Below, piece by piece: positions 23,022 through 35,900 of a DNA stretch of 64,000 bases; within the stretch, counting starts at the first letter, position 1; each line of letters starts with the position of its first letter. The notes beneath the pieces were generated by a model, which was not told where the DNA came from, did not search any database, and saw only the letters and a program-made list of their open reading frames with translations. A program made the translations under genes and the position numbers. The stretch comes from Lithospermum erythrorhizon (taxonomy: Eukaryota > Streptophyta > Magnoliopsida > Boraginales > Boraginaceae), in assembly GCA_019722365.1 (NCBI GenBank), contig JADFUC010001435.1, positions 186,001 through 250,000 of the forward strand, in the 5' to 3' direction.

Positions 23022-23656
23022 GAGAAATTGGGTTAACTAGCACACATTTGAAAGACCTTTTAATTTCTAACACATTTTATTTTCTTTGAAGACAAGATCA
23101 TTTTCACGCTAAAATCTAAACGCCCCTAAAATAACATCTCCATCTTCTTCAATTTCCCTCCCCCATCGCACTACCACCCCACCCACCCAACTACCCACAT
23201 TCCCCCCTCATCCCTCCCTACCTGCCCTCATCCCTCCTTCTCGCGGACTCGCCCCCACTCACTCCTTCTCCCCACGACCTCACTCCCTCTTTCCCAATCA
23301 CGACTCTAGCCCCCTCCTTCTTAAAATCTCGACCCCACATACCCCCTACCTGTGGTTTCCAAGGATTTTGAGTATGGGAGCGCGGGGGTCGCGATCAGGC
23401 TGGAAGGGTCAGAGGGACGAGGCGATTATATGGCGGCGAGAGGCGCTGGGAGGAAAAAGATAAGGAGGGGGAAAAGAGGCCACGTAAGAGAAGTGCTGTG
23501 CAAATGTGGGAAGGTGGGCAGTGGAAATCATTTAAGACAAGTATTTTAAGGAGCAAGATTTTGTGACGCTTCGCATAAAAACTGCCAATCTTCAAAGAAA
23601 ATAAAGGTGTTAAACTAAAAGACATTTTAAATATGTGGTAGTTAATCAAATTTCTC
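23022..23656. mobile_element. Non-autonomous element with ~80-bp terminal inverted repeats (MULE-like)
   Basis: The left end, from GAGAAATTGGGTTAACTAGC (23022), and the reverse complement of the right end, GAGAAATTTGATTAACTACC (ending 23656), match over about 80 bases at roughly three-quarters identity. The match includes a shared ATTTTCTTTGAAGA block. The interior is strikingly strand-asymmetric: C-rich 23150-23345, then G-rich 23375-23530. It is GC-rich compared with its surroundings. It encodes no transposase. The long inverted ends suggest a Mutator-like or foldback element. A 9-11-bp target duplication was not obvious. Confidence 0.65.
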
Positions 23657-23777
23657 AGTATTTTTTATATTATATCTTTAATTAATTTATAAAAATAAAT
23701 AATACATATGTTATAATTTTAAAATAATTTAAGAAAATGGCGTAAAACAATCAAGTGGCTGAGGCGGGAGGGAGACG

Positions 23778-26396
23778 ATGAGCAACCCATCAACCACCGT
23801 GAAATTAGCCTTCGCCGCCATCTCTCTCTCCTTCGCCGCCGCCTCCACCACCTCTCTCTCCTTCCTCAACCGTCACTCCACGTCATCACCAGCTCACGCG
23901 ACAACCTCGGACTTGCTTAACATCCTAGGCCCAATCGAAGAATCCTCGTTAGTCAACGCTCAATTGTCTCAACAGCTCTGGTCCTGCTTCAAATTCCTCG
24001 TACCATTTTCGAAAAGTCAACGGTCAACGCATCGCTCTCTTTCGTCATGTATCACTCCAGAAGAAGAAGTTGACCAATTGATTTATTGGCCTCCAGCTCC
24101 TGTTATGGAGCTGGCTCGACTCGCCGTTGACTCGGGTGGCTATCCCGACTCAATTCATCGTGCTCTTGATCCTATTCCTATTACAGTTAGTATCTCGAAA
24201 ATATTGTCGAGTTTGGTTCACTTTTTAAATTTTGAAATCGAAATATTTTTGTATATGTTGTGTAATAATTGTAATTGGTGAGAAATATATCGAAGTTTGA
24301 CCGATATTACTGTTTATATGATTATTTTGATTTGAATTGAGGTTGTGTGTGAATTATGATCACGAAGTTTATTAATTTTGATAATTGAAAATCGCAATCG
24401 AAGTTCATTGATTTTTATAATTGAAAATCGCGGTTGGAGTTTATTAATTTTCAACATTTGGTGTGCTTTAAAATTTTGTGATGTTTGATTTTAGTAGATT
24501 GTTTAATTTGTTGAATAGGTTCCTGACGTGGAAGGTTGCAAGGAGTATCAATGTGAACTTACTAGAACTCCATATGGCAGACGCTTCATCAATGAAGTAA
24601 GAGTTATTATCTATATGAAAATTTTGAAAACTGCTCTTGTAGAGGATGATTGTTGGTTTGACGTTTATGGCTTGTTCGATTTTGTAGGAGTTAAATTCCT
24701 ACTTAGAATCTCTGTTCAAGGTTATACTTGAAAGAGGACCAAGCGTTGGGTTGAATGTGTCATTGGATCGGTATGATCTATTTCATGGACACCTTTTCAT
24801 TGCTGTGGGATCTAGGAGGCTCGGTATCCTGTAAGTTCACACGTAGTATTATTTTCGAAACTAGTTTTCCAATATTTTACTATCTAACTATACAATGAAA
24901 AATTGACAGTCTAATAATGCGGAGGGATATTCCTTCTTTCATGCCAAAAATCTATTTGTAAATGTACGCATTGGCTTTAATTTGGTGCTAGTATAAGTTC
25001 TGGTTTGATGTACTGGACCAGCTTATGCTAGTGAAAATCTTTGTGATATATTAACTGTGAATATCTCAAAGTTCATATACCCGGGCCTCACTTTATTTTG
25101 ATTCATTTAGTACCACCGGTTATCTTAATATTTTTGAAAGTTTTTCTTGTACTCCTAAAATATTTCTTGCCTTAGCGCTTTCCTTTTAGTCCAAATCTCT
25201 CCAACTCACCTAAAGGACTCGGGTACGATATTCTGCAGGTTTCATGCAAAAGAATACCCAGCATATGATAAAAAGGTGTTCCCATATAACATGGGTTACT
25301 GCCAAATAGGTAGGTTTACGTAAATGATAATACTCACTTATGTGATCGTTGTATAGTTGAGTGGTTTATGTAATATTCTTGAATCAACTACTAAAATCAG
25401 CAACTGATCGATAGCATTTATAACATATCCAAAATTCAACTTCCATACACAATATGGAGAGCAGAGAAGTGTCTGTTGTATCTGACTATTTTAATCAATC
25501 ACTCTCAGGTTCTAATGTAGAATATGATGATGAAATGAATTTGCGGAACATCTTGTGGCTTGCTCCTTTACCAAGTGATGCTTCCAACAAATGGTTGGCA
25601 CCTGGTACTTCTTCTTATCTCTTTGCTTCTTTAGTGGGATGTTGATGTTTTATGTATCTTGAGATGATAATGTTGGATACAGCCATATTCCAGTTTTGCA
25701 TTTTTTTGTTTACTTTAGTGCTCCCACTTTTGAGTGACCCCGCTTAGGCAGGAGCCTTCTCAGAGGCATTGGTGCATGTTGATGTTTATAGTGCTCTACT
25801 TCCCACTTTTGAATGATTTCGAATGTTGTCTGGCCTCAACATTCTATTTCCATCTCTTATGAGGATAACTTGCAATTAAGCTACCAATAGTTGATGACTT
25901 GATGCTTTTAGATTATAAACTATGGGACCATCGACACTGAAGAAATCTAATTTCTAGAGATGGTATTTGATTTGAAAATGCATGCTATATTATACTTTCT
26001 GTTTCTGCAAATAAACACCCTGCCTTAAAATGGAATTTATGGCTTTGGTTCCTAAATCTGGATGTTTACTATCCTCAATTGTAAACACCAATTGATTAGC
26101 TTGATTGGTGTAAAATTGTTCACAGGAGTACTGGTGGTATTAGATGCACATCCAGGGGGCATCATATATCGTGATCTCATACCAGAATATGTGCATATTG
26201 CACGGACCCTTTACGAAGGTATAGTTTTCCATATCCGTGACAGCAAATCACACCACAATTTTTCCTGAACGGTATAATTGATAATAATACAATTGCTGAT
26301 ATGCATGCAGATGATTTTGGTGAAGTTGTAGTAGATGTCAACTACCTCAATGTTGGAGATGATAAAGTGCCCAACTACCAACTTTTTATTTGTTGA
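23778..26396 (+). CDS. Conserved plant protein of unknown function
   Basis: Seven exons join in frame to 324 aa: 23778-24185, 24519-24596, 24688-24830, 25239-25309, 25509-25604, 26126-26218, 26311-26396, all with GT-AG introns and matching phases. The N-terminus has a hydrophobic Ala/Ser/Phe segment at about residues 9-26 (LAFAAISLSFAAAST), which could be a signal peptide or anchor, or part of a transit peptide. The body has no motif I recognise. It contains Y-W-P-P-A-P-V-M-E-L, G-L-N-V-S-L-D-R-Y-D-L-F-H-G-H-L-F-I-A, YPAYDKKVFPYNMGYCQ, NLRNILWLAPLPSD and GVLVVLDAHPGGIIYRDLI, and ends NYQLFIC. It has a strong coding look and resembles a family I believe exists across land plants, but I can assign no activity. 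It converges on VPS13, with 565 bp between the stops. Confidence 0.82.
24350..24460. repeat. Short tandem repeat in intron 1 of the unknown gene
   Basis: Three diverged units built from GAAGTTTATTAATTTTgATAATTGAAAATCGC..T, about 40 bases each, between 24359 and 24460. Confidence 0.7.
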
Positions 26397-26961
26397 CCAG
26401 CCATATCTACCTGGTCCTAATTATTATATCTCTAAGAGGAGGAAACATATATTTATTCCAAACCCTTTTTGATGCTCATTTGAAGTTTCAAGTTTCTTTG
26501 GTATCAATTGCATCAGAAAGAAAGATCTGTACTACTGGTGGAGCTTCGATGTTTTGGCCCTGTACAGTACATTTAACATTCCAAATCAATTACCAAACAC
26601 AGATTTTGTTTACTACTGATACTGTTTTCTTCTTCAAGCTGTTCCTCATTACCTTATTAAAAGGAACTTAAATTGGTATTACTAATACTTTGAAGGTCCT
26701 ATAAATAAATAAAACTTTTATCTCATTTTTTGTCAAATTAATTAGAATGTTTTCTCATGTCCAGTAAAACACGCTATGTACTTCACAATCTTCAAATTCT
26801 ATTGCACTATTAATCTCGAACATTAGTCAACATCCACATCCAATAATGTTACAGAATATACATCAATGTCCTACTGCATTATGTACAACCTAGAATAATT
26901 TCTTCCTAGCTACCTCTTACTATCAGACATTCATCTGCAATTAAAGCTCATAAGGTCACTC
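26397..26961. other. Convergent 3' region between the unknown gene and VPS13
   Basis: 565 bp, AT-rich, presumably both 3'UTRs. AATAAA-type words lie on the plus strand near 26703-26710. No additional gene seen. Confidence 0.6.
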
Positions 26962-29900
26962 TTATGAGGCCTGCCTTAATTGAGATTGATGCAAAAAATG
27001 TGCTGATCCACAGCCACCCTCCTTCGCTTTCTCAATGGTCGCTAACAGGACTGCTAAAAAGTTATCAGCTTCATCTTTATATACAAACTCAACGTCGATG
27101 TGGAACAATGGCGACAGAGTTTGGGAGGAGTTCCGTCGGTTCCCCCTGCTACCACCACCAATTCTTCTTTGCATGTTATTATTGTTCTGCCTCAAGAATG
27201 TATCCGAACTACTTGCTACAATATGTACAACTTCCCCATTGCAATCGGCATGAATGACACTATCCAGTTGGATATCTGTTTCTATCACCCATTCCGGCTC
27301 AGCAGGAATTCCTTGGAAGGTTGGTTTACCTAAATCTACCAGACTTGAGCAACTAACAACTAAGATAAGTCTATAAGTGATTACAACAAACCTTCCACCC
27401 TGTTTAAGTGTTTTGCACATGATTAGTGTCTCATCTCTTAGTTTCATTCCTTCATCAGCTTCGGCTAATATTGATGTTCCAATCGCTTCTTCCCAGGAAT
27501 AGGCCCGGAGGGCTGATTCACTACTCAAGGCTCTTGGTAGACGGACCCTGAAACGCTGGGACGCAAGATGAGATCTACTGCGATTCCGTATGCTCTGTGC
27601 AGTTTTTCCCGTCACCTCGAGGATGCTAGCTGCCGGTCTTGTAACTAACCCTGTTACTCCAAGGACGACACCTGTAAGGGACCCATAGATGGCACACATC
27701 ATTCAGTATCCAAACTAATTGACATATAAGATGACCAACTGTAACATATTCGGAAGTTACCAACAAACATTACCTGAAAAGACACCTGGAATTCCATGCT
27801 TCTCAGCCCCTCTTACTGGAGACTGAAGAAGACCTGTGAGACCCTATAAGGAAGAATACAAATCTGTTACTAATAACAAACATGACGATATTTTATAGAG
27901 ATGCTCTATGGGAGACACTTCTCAACCATCAAGCAGTATTCACTGCTTCCTGCTCGCGAGGAAAGAAAGAAGAGCAACAAGGTTCAGTTCAGATTTGACT
28001 GTTTGCAGCATGGGAGCAGATTACCCAAAAAATCCCTGGGAAAATGAAAAAAAAAAAGATATCTCGGTAACGAAAACTATAGGGGGCTGTATTGGCGAGA
28101 TCCAACGGTGAACAGCAGCCCAAAAGAAAAACCGCCTGGAAGTCAGAGGACCTTTAGTACTGTACTCCACCCCCGAACCAGCAGCCTTCATGCCAAGCAA
28201 GACCGCCCTTTGTTTAAATGGTTTTAGAAAGTAATTCAAAGTTCAGAATGTATTGCTACATGAAGTGGACTTTTCAACAATTTATAGAATGATTAACTGG
28301 TTTTAGAATTTATAAAACGTTAGGGAGAACAGAAACGATTGGACAAAATTAATCAAATTGCTTTGGATTATGGGTTTGAATAAATAACTTAGATTTATCT
28401 CGAATGAGGAAAAGATTAGACCAACTAATCTAGATACAATCGAGAATCCATCTTTATCCTTCTATACTTCTCATTTGCTTCAACAAATCCCAACTTTTCA
28501 CCTTATCCACATAACGGTTCCGCTCTAGATCCGGGTAGAATCAATTATACACAAATTGGTCCAACGGTAACAACGTTTGTTCTTTACATATTGGTCCAAC
28601 AGTTACAAATAGTGGTTTTGGAAATTCATAGAGAAAACTACACTGCACTATTAGCTCTCACAACACAAAAATTAGACCTAATAATCTACTTATGTGGTGT
28701 TTTAACTATACATTCAAATGTAAGATCAATTATGATAATTGTGGAGTAGAGCCATATAACGTACAGGGTGCAAAAAATAGCTTATAATTTTATTCTCTAG
28801 ATCCAAGTTCTAGTTGATTTATAATTGTAGTTAGGTATCATTTAGAGCAGGATCACGTTCTAATACAAAATCCACAGAATCCTCTAAATATATTTACGCA
28901 AGTGATGCAATAAATACTAAACTCAACACATCGGCATACCTCGAAGAACCCATTAATTAATCCTTTGCTTTGTGATGCAGTTCCTTTCTGTTGCTTATCC
29001 ATCTTTGCCACCATCTGGTCATCAAATGTGAATGCAACTATGCCCTGCAGAATTTTAGACCTGGGTTATAGACCAATTAAAAGAAGGCTTAAATGGACTG
29101 TTATTTCCCCAATTAGTTTAAATTGTCCCCTCAATTATGCCCGGTTAATAAGCATGACTTTGTCTAACCCCGCCAATCGGAAAGTTGACAAACTAAAAAC
29201 CAAAGTTATACATTAAATCAACTGAAAACCATAAGACGAATAACCCAAAATCAATATATATATATATATATAAACCAAAAAGATGAGAACCAATGGCATT
29301 TGTTTGAACTGTCATTAATCAAGAATGAGTAGCATTAACCACTAGGGTTAGTCTAGTGTCCAATGGATACGTCTTCAACATCTCATCTCCGCACCTTCCT
29401 CCATTGACCTCATTTACGGTTGTCTAGTGTAGTAGGATGTTTATTAGCAGGTGTAGTTGTCAAATTTTCAAGGTTGAAAGGAGATGTTTCGTGTTTTTGT
29501 TCCCCGGGAGGGGGGGTGCAGAAAAGGTGCTGCCTCTGTTATTTGTTCTGTACCTTGTGTGCCACTTTGCTGAACTGTGTCGCAGCATCACTTACGGCAT
29601 AGACAGTATTACTCACAAGACTAGTGGTGCCTTGAGCAACACCTGTTACAAGACCTGCAGGACTCTGAAAAAGAAATTTGTCTGTATCACCATCCACGAA
29701 AGGAGTCAAATAAAGTGAGGATGTGACTATAAGGAACATATTTAAAAGGAATATCTGCCTTTCTGGAAGGATTTTCCTTTTGCATTAATGTCAGGAGTTA
29801 ACCTACTGTCCTGGCTAGGAAACAACAAACCTTGAAAAGACCTCGAACAGGGACTGACAAGAAATCTTTGATTCCAAGGCCTACACTCCTTGCAAAACCA

Positions 29901-32900
29901 ATAGGATTTCCTAAAACGCCAGCAGAACCAAACAGCTGCAAAATGAGAATTTATTCTGTTATAGCCGAAACAGAATATATTTTAGGGACGTGAAGATTTC
30001 ACAAAAATTATGCAAGTGTTATACTGTTATCAGAACTGTACAAATCAATTTATATATTCCAGCTAACACTTCATATGGAAAATAGTAAAGAAGGATGATC
30101 AACAATTTAATAATTTCCATGTATGTTAGTTTATAATCAGTCTTTATTCCCTAGATTCTTCATTCTTGCTTCATCATGTTGAAAATGTCTAATCAGACTC
30201 TGAGTGTCTGGTTCTTGTTCCTTTGTGCCAAGACTAATTAAAACTAACAAGGTCTAACAATCCGTCCCTCTCTCTCTCTCTCTCTCTCTCTCCCTCTAGG
30301 AGTCGGCAGATCCCTATTTACCACAAATCCAAGATGATACAGAAAGTACCATAGAAGGCAGCAGGGCAGCTTACACATTTATCAACTAAGCAAAAGGTAG
30401 AGGCAACTGATACTCTTCAGAATAGAAATGCCGAGTCTTATCTTGTGTATTACCTTGTACATCTCATGAATAAACTGACGAGTATAGTGCCTAACAAGAA
30501 TTTCTTGAACAGACTCCCAGCTAGCCAGCTGATGGGAAAGGGATAAATGTTTCAGATGAATTTGTGCTCCTTCAATATCAGCTAGAGCCATAATGCCCCT
30601 CTGCAATCCAGCACTTGAGAGTTCAGAACAGAGATACATGTGAAAAAATAGCTAAAATATCTCCAGCAGATTCTTATTCAGTTAAATCAGTAGAAAACTT
30701 TTTTTTTACTTCCAACTGCTTAGAAACTTGCTCTCAGACACAAGTCAACCAACCAACAAACTTGCTCACTTACATGGATGAGGGATTCCCCTGACGTAAG
30801 TACCCCATTTCGAAGTACCCATGGACTACTAGAGAAGCTGCAAAAAAAGTTCACCATCAATTTACGTTTCAATTAGAAAAAGTTGCAACTCTATAAATAC
30901 ATAGTGGACACATTTCCCACAAAAAACAAAGAGATACCTCAGAGAGAAATTGATGGGTTCCAAATCTAGTTGTTCAATGTATATTTTCTTCTGCTGACGA
31001 GCTAACATGTGAATTTGCTGCCAAGGAGCTCCAATAGGAACCACCAAAGCAAACAATGTACTTTCATTAGTATCATGGCTGGTCTTTCTATTTAAGTATT
31101 GTTTGTTTCTCAAACTTGAAACAGTATTAGTCGGAGTCATTGTGGATGCACCACTAACAGACGTAAAATTAGGATACACAGGATGTAAAATGGATTCAGT
31201 ATTATCTAACACTCTAAATTGGAGTCTGGAGGATATTGTCTTTGCAAAATATATCAGGCTTATTAAAATATCTTGTTCCAGATCTAGATGAAAGTCTGCC
31301 ACCCTGCAAGCAAATGCAAGTGGCATTAAGAAGCAGCATAACCATGAAAACGCTCTGATAAAGACAAAGCTAAAGCATACCTCAAACTAATATATTCAAA
31401 AGAAACCGGTGCAGTATCTTTATTCCTCCACTTCGCTATGGCCAAATAGAACACAGGTTCTCTTACCTTGCCAGATGCACTTGCACTAATCCTCAAGGGA
31501 TCATCTATCATCTTAATCTGGTTAGCTAACTGGCCTTTGTTTTCAGAGTTGAAAGACAAAATAACAGGATAAGGAGTATTAAGTAACTGATTGTCAATTT
31601 GCAGATATGAAATCTGCAAGCTAAACTTTTGCTGCTCTAGACTTTGCATTAGTTCGATTGCCACACCTTCTGCACATGCGAAGAGCAATTCCTATGAAAT
31701 AATACATTGCTTATCAGGCACAAAATATTCCCATTTAAAAAATTCTCTATTAAAACTTATACTAAGGATACCTCTGCAAAAGAATTCATCAGCGAGATTC
31801 CAATGAAAGAAACATTAATTGTGATTCTTTCTTTGTAATGATCATATGGTTCAAGCTTCTGATCAAGGTTTCTCTTATCTTTCGGAAAAGATAACTTGTT
31901 ACTATTGACATCATTCTTAATATGATAAGTCGAGTCAATGATGCTGAGAACCTGCATTAGTTCGAAATATCAGCAGGCCACTAACAAAGAGAATGCCACT
32001 TATCCCAATAACTGCCTAGAATTTTACCTTGATTGCACCTTCAGAATGGACAGAGATGAACAAAGTCCTTTCTGGTTTCTGAAAGATAAAACAAGAAGTT
32101 TACATCTAACAAACACTTCAAGTTCAACAAATGAAACTTCTCTTTCCTCTAAAACATATATATCGAACACAAGTAATTCATCAAACATCACATTATGCTT
32201 GTTATAATGACAACTATAATATGGATGTATAACGCAGATAATAATAAGAAGAACAATCTAATGGAGTAACCCTTCAAGGCTTCAACAGATATATGAGGCA
32301 CTGATGACACATGCATTAAGTTCACACAAACACAAATATTAACTTCTTGAGCTCCTACTATACATTGCTTGTTCACAATTTAGAATCTACAGTTAAAAAA
32401 AAGAAAAAATCCCTCATGACAGAATGGAATATTGGACAATTGATCTGATTTGCAGAGCTAGTTTTGATAGTATACAGAGTATGGTAGATGCAAGCTTGGT
32501 AACAGAGAATTAGTTATTGCACACTAAGTGTGCCTCCCCTAATATCACGTCGAAGTTTATTTACCTAAAGAGAGTAGACAAACAAAGTCCAGTGTTGCCT
32601 GAATCAACTTGTGTAGCAAATTATGCTCTCTTTCTGTTATAGCAATTTTCAAAAGATGATACAGAAAGTAACATAGAAATTCTTATTATTTAGGGATATT
32701 CAAGTATTTAAATCCACTATTACTTCAGCTCAGAAAAAATCAGTCCAACGGAGAAGGGATAATTGTTTAAGATTGTTATAATTGATGAAGTACGAAGATT
32801 GGGTTAATATATCCTGTAAACTCATGGAATGTTCTAACTACAAAAAGACAAATAGTAAAGTTCAGCAGATTTGCACCTCTAAAGTTGCAGGGAAGTGCAC

Positions 32901-35900
32901 AGGTGAGAAATCTTTCACATCATCGAGAGCATATGACCCCACCACTCGTTCCCCAGGTACCTGATACACAGCATAAACCATATCATGAAACATAACCAAA
33001 CAAGAACCTACTAAAAACACTGAAATCATACCTCCACGATTAGCCGGTGCGGGTTGCATGGTTCATCCCAAGCATAAGGGCAAGATGTGTACGCATTGAC
33101 CAATGTTTCAAAACTCTCACATCTCTGTTGACATACTCGTATCCTCTACAACTTGCCAAACAGTTAAACATCAGAATAAAAAGCCAAAATGTACATCAAA
33201 TAATAATTATTATGAAAATTAAAGAGATCAAAAATCTTTATTACTAGTTACTAATTATACGATTCATAATCAGGAGTCTACCTAAAAATACTCACTCCAA
33301 TTCAATTTAATTGACGTTTTTGGTTTTCATGACAGCTTGACCACGATGTACTTTTTTTAATTTATGAAATACACAAATCTCGATAATATATCCTTTGACA
33401 ATTTGAGATTACATGATACAAAATTAATATGATAAATTAACTCAAAACAGCCAGCATCAACCAACTCACCTCCTTTGAGAAATTGTCAATTCTATATGGC
33501 ATAAACCCTGTATCATCGATAGATACAAGGATTAAATGTGTTCCAGAATCTCCAGTGGGCCTTCCAACAATTTTTTCTTCTTTAAAGGACATATCAGCAC
33601 TTTGAACTTCTATGCGGATCAAAATTACTGCTCCAGAAATAAAATTGCGCATTTTGATCTGAGTATCACCTAGATGATCTGGCAAGAAGCAACCTGACCA
33701 CTGCCAACCAGGTTCATCAAAACGAACTGACACAAGCAGATCCCTGCAAATATTATATCAGGCCTAGAATTAGAAAGATTTGGTAAACCTGTAACTGACA
33801 AGTGCCAGAAATTAATAATATCCAAGACAATGCATATTCAATTATACAATAGGATTAGAAAATAGTTTTTCCTGCCTTAAACTGCTTTAACAAGTAATAT
33901 TTGCCTCTATCTCCAAAGGTACAGTGTATCCTCAAAGTCAAATACTTCTCTCTTCGGACTAAGGTAAATATAAATCCGGTACTTAACCAGCAGAACACTT
34001 GGACAGTGGGTTTAGTCTAAATCATTGGTTCACCTTAAAATTAAGAGCAGATGGTTATCCTATGGAACCCACCTTTTAGTTGTTACAAAGGCTGATTAGC
34101 AAAGAGGATAAACTGAACTTAAAATCTGAAAAGATAAACTAATCCTTCAGTATTTCAGTCCTCGCAACTCTTAGAGCTTTTGATAACATATAAAGTAGGT
34201 GCCAGAAGTGAAAGCACAGACCTGATACTGCATGTTTACCAGATGGTGTGTGTCTGTGAAAGAGAGGGCCGGGGGGGAAGGTACCTTGTTGTATCAGTCC
34301 ATTCAATAGTAGAGTGTTGACCAGCTTCTAAATGCAACACAAGACCAGTCCCTTTCTGCTTGTAACTGAAAGCCTTGTTGCAAGCATTACTGATCACATA
34401 TCTACACCATTAGATACAATATTAGATGTATGCTAGGAAAGGATGACATTTACTGCTCAGCAACAGAATCAAAATTAAGAACACAGAGAATTGCCTGTGC
34501 TGAAAGGAGATTATTCTCGTTTTTCCTAAAAATGGAGCTGCAGAAGCACTAACAGATACCAGATGACCTTGGCTCGAGGATGGTTGAGGAATAAGGACAG
34601 TTATTGTTCCCGTTGGTGGGACCAGTGGAAATGGCTCTGACCAGGGACCATTAACTACATCACCAGCAACATGGCCAGAAATTCCCCTACTGATTTTGAC
34701 CATAACTTCATTAGGGGAGCAATCTGCTTCAGGAGAATACATGAAAGCATCAGCTGTTCTTTCCTTACTTTCTGCAAATGAATTGCATCTCAAACCCATT
34801 TGACTTCTTGTCTGGTATTCTTCTTGGGAATTAGGAATTAATATTTCATTACTATCTGATCTATGAGTTATAGAGTTCGCCTGCAATAATGAACTAAATG
34901 CACTCGAGGGTTTTCTTACTGAAGTTCCTTCGGTTGATCTTTCTAAAATATGATTTATTTGTGATGCCATTGTTGGCTTTTCCTTCACCACAATACTATG
35001 TAGATCCTGGTTTGAAGACAAAACAGCAAGGCCATTCCTCCTACCAATATACATGCCTTGTTCGTCCAAATTGTAACATGAAGGAATGGTGAAACCATGG
35101 CCTTTCGTTTCATTGAGAGAGTCTGATACTACAAGAGGGAAACCAGTGCAATTGTATAACAAAAATGGAACAGAAATGCATACTTCACGGGCTCCAGATA
35201 ACGAATCCATTATCTTCTCAATGTTGACATATAGACGACCTGAAAATTGGAAGCTATGATATGTGAGGAAATAATTTCAGCACAATATCAGCTTCATAAC
35301 GAATTGGATGCAAACCACAGCATACCGCTATATGATTCAGAATCGAACATAATAGTCTCGAGGAGGGAGTACTTGGTTCCGTCCAACTTGGCCGTTGAGC
35401 TGAATATGTCACCACGGGGAAACTTCACAATGGAAGATCTAAAACCATGCACATGGAAAGTGATTGTCAGGTCATGAGAGGAATCAACATGAGAGAATGA
35501 TATTTCCACCTGAAAATACATTACGAAGAGAAATACATTACGAAGTGATTGCATGAAGAAAATACATTACGAAGAGAAATTGGAAGAGATTTCTATCAAA
35601 AGTTGAAAAATTGTGGGTCAAACCTCTGAAAGTGATGCATGTCGGGTAACACTCCCATTCTCTATAGTAATTGAAACTGCTTCTGGAAGATAATTTTTCA
35701 GTACTAATGGACTGCTCAGGGTCATCCAATAAATGTATCGCGGCTTTGAAGTATCAGAATCATGCCGGATGTGATCAGGACTTCTAGTAAAGCCCATATT
35801 TTCATGACTGTTGACAACAGGGAATCCCTTCTTTAGTTTCCCAGCCGAAGGCAAACATTTAGCATTCACCAGTATGCAGCAGCGAAACGGATCACTACTC

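Larger units (their letters stand above)
26962..32080 (-). other. VPS13 C-terminal exons: APT1-like, ATG2-C-like and PH-like domains
   Basis: Exons near 32030-32080, 31770-31953, 31383-31692, 30938-31304, 30775-30838, 30450-30604, 29832-29937, 29553-29664, 28941-29046 and 27773-27845, then the last exon 26962-27671. Marker peptides are KPERTLFISVHSEGAIK, LASWESVQEILVRHYTRQFI, GNPIGFARSVGLGIKDFLSV, SPAGLVTGVAQGTTSLVSNT, GIVAFTFDDQMVAKMDKQQK, GLTGLLQSPVRGAEKHGIPG and VTGLVTRPAASILEVTGKTA. The amphipathic Gly/Ala-rich helices are the ATG2-C-like membrane-binding segment. The tail (WVIETDIQLDSVIHADC...) looks PH-like. Confidence 0.87.

Noticed and set aside
23352..23549. Plus-strand ORF inside the inverted-repeat element
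   Set aside because: Gly/Arg-rich product of the G-rich half of the palindrome; no domain and no transposase similarity.
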